Below, in pieces: positions 7,961 to 17,686 of a stretch of DNA of 64,000 bases (position 1 is its first letter; the number at the start of each line of letters is the position of its first letter). The notes under the pieces are model-generated. The model made no database searches, was not told the DNA's origin, and was given only the letters and a program-made list of their open reading frames with translations. The translations under genes were made by a program, and so were the position numbers. The stretch spans positions 100,794-164,793 of the forward strand of contig NZ_LT635783.1 in assembly GCF_900128455.1 (NCBI RefSeq), read 5' to 3'. This DNA comes from Bacteroides mediterraneensis. GTDB taxonomy: Bacteria > Bacteroidota > Bacteroidia > Bacteroidales > Bacteroidaceae.

Positions 7961-9373
7961 ATGAAACGGATAAACGGACTGTTGTTTTTTTTGTGCTTCT
8001 GGGTAGGAAGTATCTATGCACAGGCTTCATTGACAGATAAGCTGGATGAGTTGATAACTTCCGACCCCTTGTTGAAAACTTCGGAAGTGGGCATTGTGGT
8101 CCATGATTTGACTACAGGAAAAGAGCTTTATGCGTATCAGGCAGATAAATTATATCGCCCGGCTTCCATTGAAAAGGTGGTGACAGCGGTAACTGCATTG
8201 AATGTATTAGGCAGCGAGTATCAGTTCCAAACCACACTTTCGTATGATGGAGTCATAAAAAACGGTATTCTGAAAGGAAACCTGTATGTAAAAGGAGGTT
8301 TCGATCCGGAGTTTATGGACCTGGATATGGATTTTCTGGTCCGGGCTATTCAGGAGTCAGGCATACGAGCTATTTCCGGGAAGCTGGTGGGAGATGTGTC
8401 GTTGATGGATTCCCTGTACTGGGGAGCCGGCTGGTCGTGGGACGATACACCGGAATCCTTTCAGCCCTATCTGTCACCGTTGATGCTGAACAGAGGATGT
8501 GTGGACATCAAGGTCTCTCCTTCCTCCAAAGGTCAGGCGGGAAAGGTGGAAGTCACTCCAGAATCAGACTATTATCGGTTGAACAACCGTTCGGTGAGTC
8601 TGCGTCCGGATGCCGGACGTTTGAAAATTACACGCGACTGGCTGGTGAATGGCAATACGATTGATATTTCCGGTTGTGTGTCTTCTGTGCGGAAAAGAAC
8701 CCTGAACATGTACGATTCCAAGCGCTTTTTCATGGATACATTCTGTTACAAGCTCAAGAAGGAAGGGCTTTCTGTGTCGAAAGACAGTATTTTCTTTATG
8801 GAGACTCCAGATAGCACGAAATGGGTTTATACCTGCCGTCGTCCGTTGGAAATTGTATTGAAGCGTGCGTTGAAGGAAAGTGATAACCTTTCGGCCGAAG
8901 CTCTGTTCCGGCAACTGGGACGGAAGAACGGGCATGTGTCGCATCTTTCTTTTGAAGACTGCCAGAGGGTGGTAGAACGGTTTATGCGCCATTCGCTTGG
9001 ATATGACCCTGAGAATTATCGGATAGTGGACGGAAGCGGGGTTTCCCTGTATAACTATGTTTCTCCCCGTTTGATTCTGGCCTATTTGAATTATGCTTAC
9101 CGCCATCCGGATGTGTTCCGTCTTTTCTATGACTGTCTGCCCGTGGCGGGAGTAGACGGTACGCTCAGAGGAAGGATGAGAAGCGGAAAGGCGTTCCGGA
9201 ATGTAAGGGCCAAGACGGGAACCGTAACAGGAATTTCCTCACTGGCTGGTTATTTGACATCTGTGAACGGGCACAAGGTTTCTTTTGTCATTATCAATCA
9301 AAATGTGTTGAAAGCCCGTCAGACCCGAGACTTGCAGGATAAAATCTGTGAGTTATTAATCCGGATGAATTGA
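7961..9373 (+). CDS. dacB: D-alanyl-D-alanine carboxypeptidase/endopeptidase (PBP4 type)
   Basis: 470 residues with a signal peptide (cut near ...GSIYAQA). It is a periplasmic penicillin-binding protein of class C that trims or opens peptidoglycan cross-links. Active-site motifs: Ser69-Ile-Glu-Lys72 (SxxK), SDN in KESDNLSAEA, and KTGT in RAKTGTVTGISS. The long insertion between SxxK and SDN is typical for PBP4. Length fits the family. No terminator is obvious downstream. Confidence 0.92.
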   Translation: MKRINGLLFFLCFWVGSIYAQASLTDKLDELITSDPLLKTSEVGIVVHDLTTGKELYAYQADKLYRPASIEKVVTAVTALNVLGSEYQFQTTLSYDGVIKNGILKGNLYVKGGFDPEFMDLDMDFLVRAIQESGIRAISGKLVGDVSLMDSLYWGAGWSWDDTPESFQPYLSPLMLNRGCVDIKVSPSSKGQAGKVEVTPESDYYRLNNRSVSLRPDAGRLKITRDWLVNGNTIDISGCVSSVRKRTLNMYDSKRFFMDTFCYKLKKEGLSVSKDSIFFMETPDSTKWVYTCRRPLEIVLKRALKESDNLSAEALFRQLGRKNGHVSHLSFEDCQRVVERFMRHSLGYDPENYRIVDGSGVSLYNYVSPRLILAYLNYAYRHPDVFRLFYDCLPVAGVDGTLRGRMRSGKAFRNVRAKTGTVTGISSLAGYLTSVNGHKVSFVIINQNVLKARQTRDLQDKICELLIRMN

Positions 9374-9490
9374 TAAAAAACAGAGCTTCAAACGTATTTC
9401 TAAATAAAAAGAGAGGGAAAAATACCAAAAGTAGCACGATTTTATAGTTTTTGTGAACGAATATTGTATCTCAAACTCAAGTGACTTTTG

Positions 9491-9498
9491 TATTTTTG
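9491..9498 (+). promoter_or_regulatory. -7 element upstream of the SDR gene
   Basis: TATTTTTG fits TAnnTTTG and lies about 90 bases upstream of the chosen start codon. A TTG is present 24 bases upstream (9464-9466), which is longer than the usual spacer, so the call is moderate. Confidence 0.5.
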
Positions 9499-9590
9499 TC
9501 TGTGTAGAGAGAAAATATTTGAAGTAATAACGTCAAGTTGTTTTCCGGTTTCCTCGGGAAGCAATGAGCGAATTTAAAATTATAATTATT

Positions 9591-10385
9591 ATGGTAAACT
9601 TTTCACTTGAAGGTAAGATAGCCCTTGTGACAGGTGCTTCTTACGGTATTGGTTTTGCGATTGCTACAGCCTTTGCGCAAGCTGGTGCGACCATCGTGTT
9701 TAACGATATCAAACAGGAATTGGTGGACAAAGGTCTGGCTGCTTATAAAGAAAAAGGCATCCATGCATACGGTTATGTATGTGATGTCACCAATGAAGCT
9801 GCGGTCAATGCATTCATTGCACAGGTTGAAAAAGAAGTGGGTGTGATTGATATTCTGGTTAACAATGCCGGTATCATCAAACGTATTCCGATGTGCGAGA
9901 TGACAGCTGAACAGTTCCGTCAGGTAGTGGATGTGGATTTGAACGCTCCGTTCATCGTTTCAAAGGCTGTGATTCCCAGCATGATTAAGAAAGGTCACGG
10001 AAAAATTATCAACATCTGTTCCATGATGAGTGAACTGGGACGTGAAACTGTTTCTGCATACGCTGCTGCCAAAGGTGGTTTGAAGATGCTGACCCGTAAC
10101 ATCGCTTCCGAATACGGCGAATTCAATATCCAGTGTAACGGCATCGGTCCGGGTTATATCGCTACTCCGCAGACCGCTCCGTTGCGTGAACGTCAGGCTG
10201 ATGGTTCCCGCCATCCGTTTGATGCATTCATTGTGGCCAAGACTCCGGCTGCCCGCTGGGGAACTCCGGAAGATTTGATGGGTCCTGCCGTATTCCTGGC
10301 TTCTGACGCATCTAACTTCGTAAACGGTCACGTATTGTATGTAGACGGTGGTATTCTGGCTTATATCGGCAAACAGCCCAAATAA
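9591..10385 (+). CDS. SDR-family oxidoreductase, gluconate 5-dehydrogenase type
   Basis: 264 residues. Classical short-chain dehydrogenase: cofactor motif TGASYGIG (14-21), NNAG, catalytic Ser and Tyr-x-x-x-Lys in SAYAAAKGG (about 160), and the C-terminal DGGILAYIGKQP typical of gluconate/2-dehydro-3-deoxygluconate 5-dehydrogenases. It likely interconverts a keto-gluconate or ketouronate and its alcohol with NAD(P). The start MVNFSLEGK is preferred over a Met nine codons upstream because the Rossmann strand begins directly after it. The next gene encodes a DUF4861 lipoprotein often seen near uronate and pectin genes. Confidence 0.85.
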   Translation: MVNFSLEGKIALVTGASYGIGFAIATAFAQAGATIVFNDIKQELVDKGLAAYKEKGIHAYGYVCDVTNEAAVNAFIAQVEKEVGVIDILVNNAGIIKRIPMCEMTAEQFRQVVDVDLNAPFIVSKAVIPSMIKKGHGKIINICSMMSELGRETVSAYAAAKGGLKMLTRNIASEYGEFNIQCNGIGPGYIATPQTAPLRERQADGSRHPFDAFIVAKTPAARWGTPEDLMGPAVFLASDASNFVNGHVLYVDGGILAYIGKQPK

Positions 10386-10409
10386 TGCACAGACCTGTAT
10401 TCGAGAATA

Positions 10410-10457
10410 AAAAAATGTCATTCTGGGGAGGAGAATTCTTTCTCAGGATGACTTTTT
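10410..10457 (+). terminator. Intrinsic terminator after the SDR gene
   Basis: GTCATTCTGGGGAG pairs with the arm ending in AGGATGAC, followed by TTTTT. It suggests that the downstream lipoprotein gene is at least partly uncoupled. The GTCATTCT arm recurs in hairpins at 12467 and 25284. Confidence 0.75.
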
Positions 10458-10487
10458 GGTACATATACATAAGATAAAGATAATATT

Positions 10488-11723
10488 ATGAAAAAGACAT
10501 TGTTTGCTTTTGCTGCCTGTGGCACTGTGTTGCTGGCAGGATGTGGCAAATCAGAATCGGTCACAGTGACGGTTTCGAACCCTTTGGATATGGAACGGAC
10601 GGGGGAGATGGTAGAAGTCCCCGTCGACGATATTTATGAGCAGTTGAACCTGTCCGACACGGCCCAGTTTGTCATTTATGATGACAAGGCGCAGGAAGTT
10701 CCTTATCAGCTCACCTACGATGACAAGGTGATATTTCCGGTCTCTATAGCCTCCAATGCTTCTGTGAATTATACCATACAACAGGGTACTCCTTCCCTTG
10801 TGAATGCGGTGGTATATGGACGGTATTATCCGGAGCGTCTGGACGACATTGCCTGGGAAAACGACCGTGCGGCTTACCGTGCATACGGTCCGGCTCTGCA
10901 AAGAAGCGGGGAGAAAGCCTATGGTTATGATGTGTTTACCAAGAGCGTAGAAGAATTGGTGGTAGAAGACCGCTATGCCATGGAACTGGATTCCATGGCG
11001 TGGGTGCAAATCAATGCACTGCGTGAAGTGGGCAAGAAAGAAGCCGCCGATAGCTTGGTACGTACGATTTCCTATCATGTAGACCATGGCAACGGAATGG
11101 ACTGCTATGCGGTAGGTCCTACGCTGGGAGGTGGAACTTCTGCATTGATGCTGGATTCGACAATCGTATATCCTTATTGCTACAAAGATTACGAGATATT
11201 GGACAATGGACCACTGCGTTTCACCGTCAAACTGGTCTTCAATCCGTTGGTGGTGAAGAATGACTCGAATGTGATAGAAACCCGCGTCATACAGTTGGAC
11301 AAAGGCTCCCAGCTGAACAAAACCACGGTGACCTATGATTACCTGACACAACCCACTCCCGTGGCTGCCGGTCTGGTATTACATGCGGCCAACCCGAAAG
11401 GTTATGCGTATGATGCTTCTGCAGGTTATATCTCTTATGCTGACCCGACCACAGAGCCAGGTTCAGACAACGGAATCGTGTACGTAGGTGCTGTGTTCCC
11501 TGAAACCGTACAAACCCGCGTGCAGCTGTTTGATAAACCTGTAGGCGATGCCTTGGGACATGTATTGGGGATATGCGGTTATGAATCGGGTAACGAGTTT
11601 GTCTACTACTGGGGTTCCGGATGGAGCAAGTACGGTTTCCCGAAAGCCGACGATTGGAACAACTACCTGAAAGACTATGCCCAAAAGGTACGCAACCCGT
11701 TGACGGTCACCATTCAGAAATAA
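10488..11723 (+). CDS. DUF4861 family lipoprotein
   Basis: 411 residues. A lipoprotein signal peptide with lipobox LLAGC (Cys19) places it in the envelope. The body is a beta-rich domain that I recognise as DUF4861; segments such as YGRYYPERLDDIAWENDRAAYRAYGP are typical of the family. Members occur in polysaccharide utilisation regions, often next to uronate metabolism, but no activity is established to my knowledge. Its neighbour is the gluconate 5-dehydrogenase-like SDR gene, 102 bases upstream. Confidence 0.85.
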   Translation: MKKTLFAFAACGTVLLAGCGKSESVTVTVSNPLDMERTGEMVEVPVDDIYEQLNLSDTAQFVIYDDKAQEVPYQLTYDDKVIFPVSIASNASVNYTIQQGTPSLVNAVVYGRYYPERLDDIAWENDRAAYRAYGPALQRSGEKAYGYDVFTKSVEELVVEDRYAMELDSMAWVQINALREVGKKEAADSLVRTISYHVDHGNGMDCYAVGPTLGGGTSALMLDSTIVYPYCYKDYEILDNGPLRFTVKLVFNPLVVKNDSNVIETRVIQLDKGSQLNKTTVTYDYLTQPTPVAAGLVLHAANPKGYAYDASAGYISYADPTTEPGSDNGIVYVGAVFPETVQTRVQLFDKPVGDALGHVLGICGYESGNEFVYYWGSGWSKYGFPKADDWNNYLKDYAQKVRNPLTVTIQK

Positions 11724-11754
11724 GAGACTGTCATTATTCGGACAGACCAAACAT

Positions 11755-11797
11755 AAAAAAGCGCAGGGTAAACGTGGAGGTTTGCCTTGCGCTTTTT
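11755..11797. terminator. Bidirectional terminator between convergent genes
   Basis: AAAAAAGCGCAGGGTAAAC pairs with GTTTGCCTTGCGCTTTTT around a short loop. It serves the DUF4861 gene on plus and the deacetylase gene on minus. Confidence 0.9.
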
Positions 11798-11802
11798 CTG
11801 TG

Positions 11803-12414
11803 TCAGGGAAATACCTTAAACTCGTATCCTTCCTTCAAGAGCCATTCAATGGAGCGGGGAAGGGCATATTTGAGGTTGTTTTCCGACTTCAAAGAGTCGT
11901 GAAACGTAATGATGGAGCCGTTTCGGGCATATTTCTTGACCTTTTCGAATACTTGCGGACCGTTGAGCCGCTTGCTGTAATCCCGGGTCACCAAGTCCCA
12001 CATCACAATCTGATATTTTTTTTTCAGCACGTGATACTGCATCCAGCGCATGTGGCCGTGAGGAGGGCGGAAGAGGTTCGTCTGAAGATAAGCGTTGGCC
12101 TTGTCCGTGTTGGCCAGGTAATTCCGGCTCAGGAACTCAAATCCACGTATGTGGTTGAATGTATGGTTGCCGATGCGGTGTCCTCGTTCCACCACCATCT
12201 GGAACTCCTTCGGATGTTTCCGTACGTTGTCGCCCACCATGAAAAAAGTGGCTTTTATGTGGTATTTGTCCAACAAGTCGAGCACCCAAGGCGTGATGTC
12301 GGGTATCGGACCATCGTCGAAAGTCAGATACACCGACTTCTCGGTCTTGTCCATGCGCCATAAGGCCTTAGGGTACAACAGACGGATGAATTGGGGAGGT
12401 TGTTCAATGAACAT
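11803..12414 (-). CDS. Polysaccharide deacetylase (NodB homology domain)
   Basis: 203 residues, a single NodB domain of the CE4 family. The metal and catalytic motif is TFDDG (31-35), with the metal-binding HxxxH in NHTFNHIRG (His84, His88). Later motifs RPPHGHMRW and IITFHDS complete the site. There is no signal peptide, so it is probably cytoplasmic. The substrate is not deducible; relatives deacetylate peptidoglycan or N-acetylated sugars. It is a single gene bounded by hairpin terminators on both sides. Confidence 0.88.
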   Translation of the reverse strand: MFIEQPPQFIRLLYPKALWRMDKTEKSVYLTFDDGPIPDITPWVLDLLDKYHIKATFFMVGDNVRKHPKEFQMVVERGHRIGNHTFNHIRGFEFLSRNYLANTDKANAYLQTNLFRPPHGHMRWMQYHVLKKKYQIVMWDLVTRDYSKRLNGPQVFEKVKKYARNGSIITFHDSLKSENNLKYALPRSIEWLLKEGYEFKVFP

Positions 12415-12460
12415 GCTTTCGTTGTTTTTTAGAGGTTGTGTAATATCCGGAAGTCAGCCG

Positions 12461-12527
12461 AAAAAAATGTCATTCCGGAGCAAGCATAAGGTGAATCATC
12501 TTTTGCTGTGTCCAGAATGACATTTTA
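12461..12527. terminator. Hairpin between the DUF2723 and deacetylase genes
   Basis: ATGTCATTCCGGA (12467-12479) pairs with TCCAGAATGACAT (12511-12523), with A-run and T-rich flanks. Its arms resemble those at 10410 and 25284. It probably ends the DUF2723 transcript on the minus strand. Confidence 0.7.
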
Positions 12528-12555
12528 TATCTGATGCTACAGCTGTCAGTAACGT

Positions 12556-15500
12556 TTACTGAGCCTGTTTACTGGTTCCTACCCGTTGTTCAAGCAATTT
12601 GTACAGCTGGTCAAACTTCTGTGCGTAATGCAAGGCCGAATCGGTTTCCTTTCCTGTCTTGCTGTCCTTGATGTTAGCCAAGGTCTTGCACACATCATCC
12701 AGTATGTAGAAATAACGCATGCAGTTCTCGTAAGAGCTGGTAAAGCGAGTATCGTCCAGGCTCAGGTACCAGGTAGCATATTCCACTGCATTGTTGGCCA
12801 GTTCGTTGAGAATCTTCTCTGCCTTCTGGGTTTGTCCCAATGCCAGGTAGTTGTCGGCCATCTCCTTGGAGCTGCTCATCACGTAATCGTGAGGAACCGT
12901 GGTGGAAGGAATAACCTTCTCGCAGTAGTCGAGTGCCTTCAGAGCCTTGTCCTTTTTGCCTTCCTTAATCAGCTGGCTGGTCAGTTGCACGAACATGCGG
13001 CGGTGTGTATCGCACATGCGCAGTACCGTTTCATCCAGATAGATGTTCGGGTTGTCGATGCCGCCGAACTTGAACTTGTGCATCAGGTTGTCGTACATCT
13101 TCTCACTGTCCAGACGTCTGCCCAGCTGCGCGTTGTCGAACGGAGTGATACGATAGGCCAGTCCTTCCTGCAGGAAGTTGTTGGTCAGGTTCAGGTGATT
13201 TTCCGAACCTACGGTGATGGCCATGTACATCGGGCGTTCCCAGTTGGTGTTGGCCAGCATTTCCAGCATCATCAGCTCACTCTTGTACAACACCCGTTTG
13301 CCTTTCAGCGAAATGTGCATATAGTCTGGAATAGAATCAGGTGTCAGCATGCCCGAACGTTTGATGGCTTCCTTGTCCAGCTTGATGACGATACTGTCGG
13401 TCGGAATCATCTGCAAGTCTTCTTTCGGCGAGCGCACCCAGTGTTCCAGAATGTTCTTCAGCTCGTAGGGATTGTCTCCGAATTCCTTGGCCGCTTCTTC
13501 CGGGTTTTTCTTGTAGAATTCCAATACCGTAGGCATGGCATCCGGACGTACATACACGGCTTCGTTGTGGCCGGATACATAGTCAATACGTTCCCAGTCG
13601 ATAGGAACCGATGGAGAATCGTAGGCCGGACGGCGCATCTGGTCGATGTACCAGTCGGTCTGCAGGTAACTCAGGTTGCAGACACGTACATCCGTGCGCA
13701 CACCTTCCGTTTCCTGGTTGTACCACAAGGGGAAAGTATCGTTGTCACCGTTGGTGAAGAGAATCGGATTTCCCTTGTCTGGTACGGAGTTCAGGTAGTT
13801 CTGTCCGAAATCACGGCAGGTATAGCGGCCGCTGCGGTCGTGGTCGTCCCAAGTCTGGCTGACCATCTGTATCGGTACCAGCAGACACACCACGCTGGCC
13901 AGAATGGCCGCAGGCTTTTCGTTGATTTTCTTGCTCAGATATTCCGCTATGGCAGCGACTCCCAGTCCAATCCAGATAGCAAACGCATAGAAGGAACCTG
14001 CATACGCATAATCTCGTTCACGCGGCTGTTGCGGTGTCTGGTTCAGGTAAAGCACGATGGCCAGTCCGGTCATGAAGAAGAGGAAGAAGACTACCCAGAA
14101 TTGCTGGATACCTTTTTCGCCCCTGTAGGCTTGCCAGAACAGACCGATGAGTCCCAGAATCAGCGGCAGACAGTAGAACACATTGTGTCCCTTGTTGTTT
14201 TTCAGCTCGCTCGGAAGCAGGGACTGGTCGCCTACCAGCATGTTATCGATGAAAGGGATGCCGGTAATCCAGTTGCCATGTTCAATTTCTCCCTGGCCCT
14301 GGATGTCGTTCTGACGTCCGGCGAAGTTCCACATGAAATAACGCCAGTACATGTAGTTCAGCTGATAGATGAAGAAGAACTTGATGTTATCCCATTGAGT
14401 CGGAATCTTGACCATAATCATCTCGCCACACTGGTCGTAAGGCACCTGACGTCCTTCCACGCCGCCCAACCAGTCTTCATAGGCCTGTGCATGCACGTCG
14501 CTGTACATACGCGGGAACAACATGTTCTGCGCATATTTGTATTCCGTCTTGTGACGTACGATTTCGTAGCTGTCTTTTTCGTCCGGACGTTCCTTTTCTT
14601 TCCGCTGGTAGACAGGTGCACCTTCTTCCACGTCGTACACACAGCCCCCTTCCGTCGGTTTCAAGGCCGGTTTGGAAGCGTACGTTTGTCCGTAGAACAG
14701 CGGACGGGTACCATACTGTTCACGTCCCAGGTATTCTCCCAGCGTAAAGATATCCTCCGGAGAGTTCTGGTCCATCGGCGTGTTGGCCGAAGAACGGATG
14801 ACAATGACGGCATACGAAGAGTAGCCCACTACAATCATCATCATGGCCAGCAGGCTGGTGTTCAGCGTGCGGGCACTGACACGGTACTTCTCGCTGAGGT
14901 TGGCGAAGAGGTAGATGGCCAGAATAGCCAGCACGATTATACCGATGAATACGCTGCTCCATCCGTGTCCGTAGAACGGAATACCCAGCAGACCCACCGT
15001 GGTGAGGAAAGAGATGTTCATCCGCTTGCGGCTTTTCACCGTGTAGCTTTCATATACACCCCAGATGATGCTTGCGGCCAGGATAATCATGTAGATGATG
15101 ACACCCGTATTGAAAGGCATGCCGAAGTCGTTGACAAACAGTAGTTCAAACCATCCGCCCACTTTCACGATGCCCGGCACGATGCCGTAAAGCACGACTG
15201 CTACCAGCACCATGGAACCAATCAAGGCAATCAGGCTGCCTTTCAGGTTGGCATTGGGGTTTTTCTTGTAATAATATACCAGTACGATGGCCGGAATACA
15301 AAGCAGGTTCAGCAGGTGTACGCCGATGGACAACCCTGTGAGGTAGGCAATCAGAATCAGCCAGCGGTCACTGTGAGGCTCGTTTGCCCGGTTCTCCCAT
15401 TTCAGAATCAGCCAGAAAACGAGGGCTGTGAACAAGCTGGAGTACGCATATACTTCTCCTTCCACGGCACTGAACCAGAAGGTATCACTCCACGTATAAG

Positions 15501-15888
15501 CCAAGGCACCCACGAGTCCCGAACCCATGATGGCAATCAGTTTTCCGGTTGTCATCTGGTTCTCATCCGGGCAAATCAGTTTCTTGGCCAGATGGGTGAT
15601 GCTCCAGAACAAGAACAGGATACATGCGGCACTCATCAGGGCACTCATGATATTGACCATGCGGGCCACTTGTGTAGGGTCACTGGCAAACTGACTGAAC
15701 AAATTGGCGGTCAGCATGAAGAAAGGTGCGCCGGGAGGATGTCCTACTTCCAGCTTATATCCGGTGGTAATGAATTCCGGACAGTCCCAGAAGCTGGCTG
15801 TCGGTTCGATGGTCATGCAGTAAGTAAATGCGGCCACCGCAAAAGTGAGCCAGCCAACCAGGTTGTTAATCTTGTTGTACTGTTTCAT
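12556..15888 (-). CDS. DUF2723 family multi-pass membrane protein with C-terminal helical repeats
   Basis: 1110 residues. The N-terminal half is a polytopic membrane domain that opens with TIEPTASFWDCPEFI and KLEVGHPPGAPFFM, the signature of DUF2723, a GT-C-like fold related to protein mannosyltransferases. The conserved Asp-Cys-Pro-Glu in the first loop is the likely catalytic acidic site by analogy. The second half is soluble and periplasmic and ends in TPR-like helices (YCEKVIPST, LALGQTQKAEKILNEL). It may add a sugar from a lipid carrier to protein or glycan; this is inference. A -7 element TATCTTTG lies at 15932-15925. Long ORFs on the opposite strand are shadows. Confidence 0.88.
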   Translation of the reverse strand: MKQYNKINNLVGWLTFAVAAFTYCMTIEPTASFWDCPEFITTGYKLEVGHPPGAPFFMLTANLFSQFASDPTQVARMVNIMSALMSAACILFLFWSITHLAKKLICPDENQMTTGKLIAIMGSGLVGALAYTWSDTFWFSAVEGEVYAYSSLFTALVFWLILKWENRANEPHSDRWLILIAYLTGLSIGVHLLNLLCIPAIVLVYYYKKNPNANLKGSLIALIGSMVLVAVVLYGIVPGIVKVGGWFELLFVNDFGMPFNTGVIIYMIILAASIIWGVYESYTVKSRKRMNISFLTTVGLLGIPFYGHGWSSVFIGIIVLAILAIYLFANLSEKYRVSARTLNTSLLAMMMIVVGYSSYAVIVIRSSANTPMDQNSPEDIFTLGEYLGREQYGTRPLFYGQTYASKPALKPTEGGCVYDVEEGAPVYQRKEKERPDEKDSYEIVRHKTEYKYAQNMLFPRMYSDVHAQAYEDWLGGVEGRQVPYDQCGEMIMVKIPTQWDNIKFFFIYQLNYMYWRYFMWNFAGRQNDIQGQGEIEHGNWITGIPFIDNMLVGDQSLLPSELKNNKGHNVFYCLPLILGLIGLFWQAYRGEKGIQQFWVVFFLFFMTGLAIVLYLNQTPQQPRERDYAYAGSFYAFAIWIGLGVAAIAEYLSKKINEKPAAILASVVCLLVPIQMVSQTWDDHDRSGRYTCRDFGQNYLNSVPDKGNPILFTNGDNDTFPLWYNQETEGVRTDVRVCNLSYLQTDWYIDQMRRPAYDSPSVPIDWERIDYVSGHNEAVYVRPDAMPTVLEFYKKNPEEAAKEFGDNPYELKNILEHWVRSPKEDLQMIPTDSIVIKLDKEAIKRSGMLTPDSIPDYMHISLKGKRVLYKSELMMLEMLANTNWERPMYMAITVGSENHLNLTNNFLQEGLAYRITPFDNAQLGRRLDSEKMYDNLMHKFKFGGIDNPNIYLDETVLRMCDTHRRMFVQLTSQLIKEGKKDKALKALDYCEKVIPSTTVPHDYVMSSSKEMADNYLALGQTQKAEKILNELANNAVEYATWYLSLDDTRFTSSYENCMRYFYILDDVCKTLANIKDSKTGKETDSALHYAQKFDQLYKLLEQRVGTSKQAQ

Positions 15889-15999
15889 GAATTATTTTTG
15901 GTTTCTCGTTAAAATTCAATGCGGCAAAGATAGCAAACATTTGCAAATCAAGTCCCAAAAGTAAATGATAATGTTGCAAAAGGCGTTAAAAGCGGCCCT

Positions 16000-16767
16000 T
16001 TACTCTTCATGGTGATGGCATTTCAGGATGCGATGAGGCAAATTGCCATGTCCCAGCAGTTCGATGGGACACTCAAACTGCGTTTCCAGCCACTCGGCGG
16101 AGACTTCCGTATCCGGATGGTAATCCAGTGTGCCGTTCACGCAGGCCACACTCTTCACGTTCTGCAGAATGGTGCCGATGTCATGACTCACCAGGACGAT
16201 GGCACGTTCCTTGTTGATTTCCTCCAATAAAGCATAAAGCCGGGCTTCAAAGCGCTTGTCGATATATGTGTTGGGCTCGTCCAGAATCACCACTTTGGGG
16301 TCGGAAACCAGCGCCCGTCCCAGCAAAGCCCGTTGCAGCTGTCCGCCGCTCAGTTGTCCGATGGCCCTTTGCTCCAGTCCTTCCAGTCCCATGCGGACAA
16401 TGGTCTGCCGCACTTTCTCGTGCTGTTCCTTGGAGAAAGCACGAAACAATGATTTCTGCTTGTTCAGTCCCGACAGCACTACTTCGTAGACCGAAATCGG
16501 GAACTTCTTGTCGATACGGTTGTATTGGGGAAGGTAGCCCATGGTAATTTCATCCACTTCCTTTCCCGCCTCAAAAAATTGGATGCGGCCGGAAGTGGGT
16601 TTCAGCAAGCCCAGTATGATTTTCATCAACGTGGTTTTTCCTCCTCCGTTCGGTCCGATGACTCCCAGAAAATCTTTTTCTGCAATTTCCAGGTTTACAT
16701 TTTCCAAGACCTTTTTCTGGTCGTATGCGGCCGATATTCCGGTCAGTCTGATAAGCGGTTGGTTCAT
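16000..16767 (-). CDS. znuC: Metal ABC transporter ATP-binding protein (ZnuC/MntB type)
   Basis: 255 residues. Walker A GPNGGGKTTLMK, signature LSGGQLQRALLGRAL, Walker B VVILDEPNTYID (the N-T-Y variant is typical for metal-uptake ATPases), H-loop VSHDIG. The C-terminal tail is His-rich (CHHHEE). It lies 10 bases downstream of the znuA gene and would energise zinc or manganese uptake through a membrane permease that is not encoded in this operon. Confidence 0.88.
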   Translation of the reverse strand: MNQPLIRLTGISAAYDQKKVLENVNLEIAEKDFLGVIGPNGGGKTTLMKIILGLLKPTSGRIQFFEAGKEVDEITMGYLPQYNRIDKKFPISVYEVVLSGLNKQKSLFRAFSKEQHEKVRQTIVRMGLEGLEQRAIGQLSGGQLQRALLGRALVSDPKVVILDEPNTYIDKRFEARLYALLEEINKERAIVLVSHDIGTILQNVKSVACVNGTLDYHPDTEVSAEWLETQFECPIELLGHGNLPHRILKCHHHEE

Positions 16768-16777
16768 GGGCGATTGT

Positions 16778-17650
16778 TTATTGCTCGTTTTTGCTCAGGG
16801 ATTTGGCGATATGAATCATTTCCTTGTCCCAGTTGTAAGTCAGCGGGTTGATGGGTACGATTTTCAAGTGAAGCTCCTGCGCTATCACTTCGGCATTGCG
16901 TTGGTCGAACTCCTGCTGTACGAATACCACCCGCACCTGTTTCTGCTTGCAGGTGTTCATCAGCTCCTGCAGATGCGTGGGCGAAGGTTCTTTTCCTCCC
17001 TCCTCGATGCTGATTTGCTGCAGGCTGTAGTCGCGGGCAAAATAACTCAGTGCCGGATGGTAAATCAGGAAGCTCGGGTCGGCATTCGACAGGTAGCGCT
17101 GCATTTCCCGCTCCGTACGGTCAATCACCTGTTGCAGGCTGTCCAGCCGGTTTTGATAATACGCTTGGTTGTCGGGGTCAATCTCCGACAGCGCCTTGCA
17201 GATGTTGGCCGAGATGATGTGGGCATTCGGTATCGAATTCCAGATATGCGGCTCCACGCCGTCCAGGTTTCCATGCGTATGGGCATGCGGATGTATCTCA
17301 TGAATAAGGTCGACTCCTTGCGACATGTCGTAAAACGGCAGTTTGGGCGTATTGGCCTGCAATCTTTCAGTCCAGGTCTGTTCAAAGCCGATGTGTCCGA
17401 TACGCAGGTAGGCTTTGCTCCGTGCCAAATCAACGAGCTGTTGTGGGGTAGGGTCGTAAGTTTCGGGATTCCCTCCTTTGGGAACGATGCTCACCACCTG
17501 GAACTTGTCTCCGGCGATGGCTTCCGTGAAGTAGCGTAGAGGTTCAATGGTTACGGTCAGTGTTTGTCGTTTGTCGTTCCCCTCATTTCCTGTACATGCG
17601 GCGAGTACCAGCCCCATCAGAAGCAGGAAAAGGTATTTTTTTGTGCACAT
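16778..17650 (-). CDS. znuA: Zinc ABC transporter substrate-binding lipoprotein
   Basis: 290 residues. Lipobox LAAC with Cys19. It belongs to the cluster A-I solute-binding proteins (ZnuA/TroA): metal ligands are expected in the first His segment, the His-rich loop HEIHPHAHTHG, HPALSYF and the late acidic site. The His loop favours zinc over manganese. It binds metal in the periplasm for delivery to the permease. A -7 element TAGCTTTG lies at 17686-17679. The operon has only znuA and znuC, because the next gene downstream is the DUF2723 gene. Confidence 0.9.
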   Translation of the reverse strand: MCTKKYLFLLLMGLVLAACTGNEGNDKRQTLTVTIEPLRYFTEAIAGDKFQVVSIVPKGGNPETYDPTPQQLVDLARSKAYLRIGHIGFEQTWTERLQANTPKLPFYDMSQGVDLIHEIHPHAHTHGNLDGVEPHIWNSIPNAHIISANICKALSEIDPDNQAYYQNRLDSLQQVIDRTEREMQRYLSNADPSFLIYHPALSYFARDYSLQQISIEEGGKEPSPTHLQELMNTCKQKQVRVVFVQQEFDQRNAEVIAQELHLKIVPINPLTYNWDKEMIHIAKSLSKNEQ

Positions 17651-17686
17651 ATATTCAGCTATTAGATAAGTATTTTTGCAAAGCTA

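Noticed and set aside
12586..15144. 852-codon ORF on the plus strand
   Set aside because: It lies entirely opposite the DUF2723 gene, has the odd composition of an antisense frame, and no family motif.
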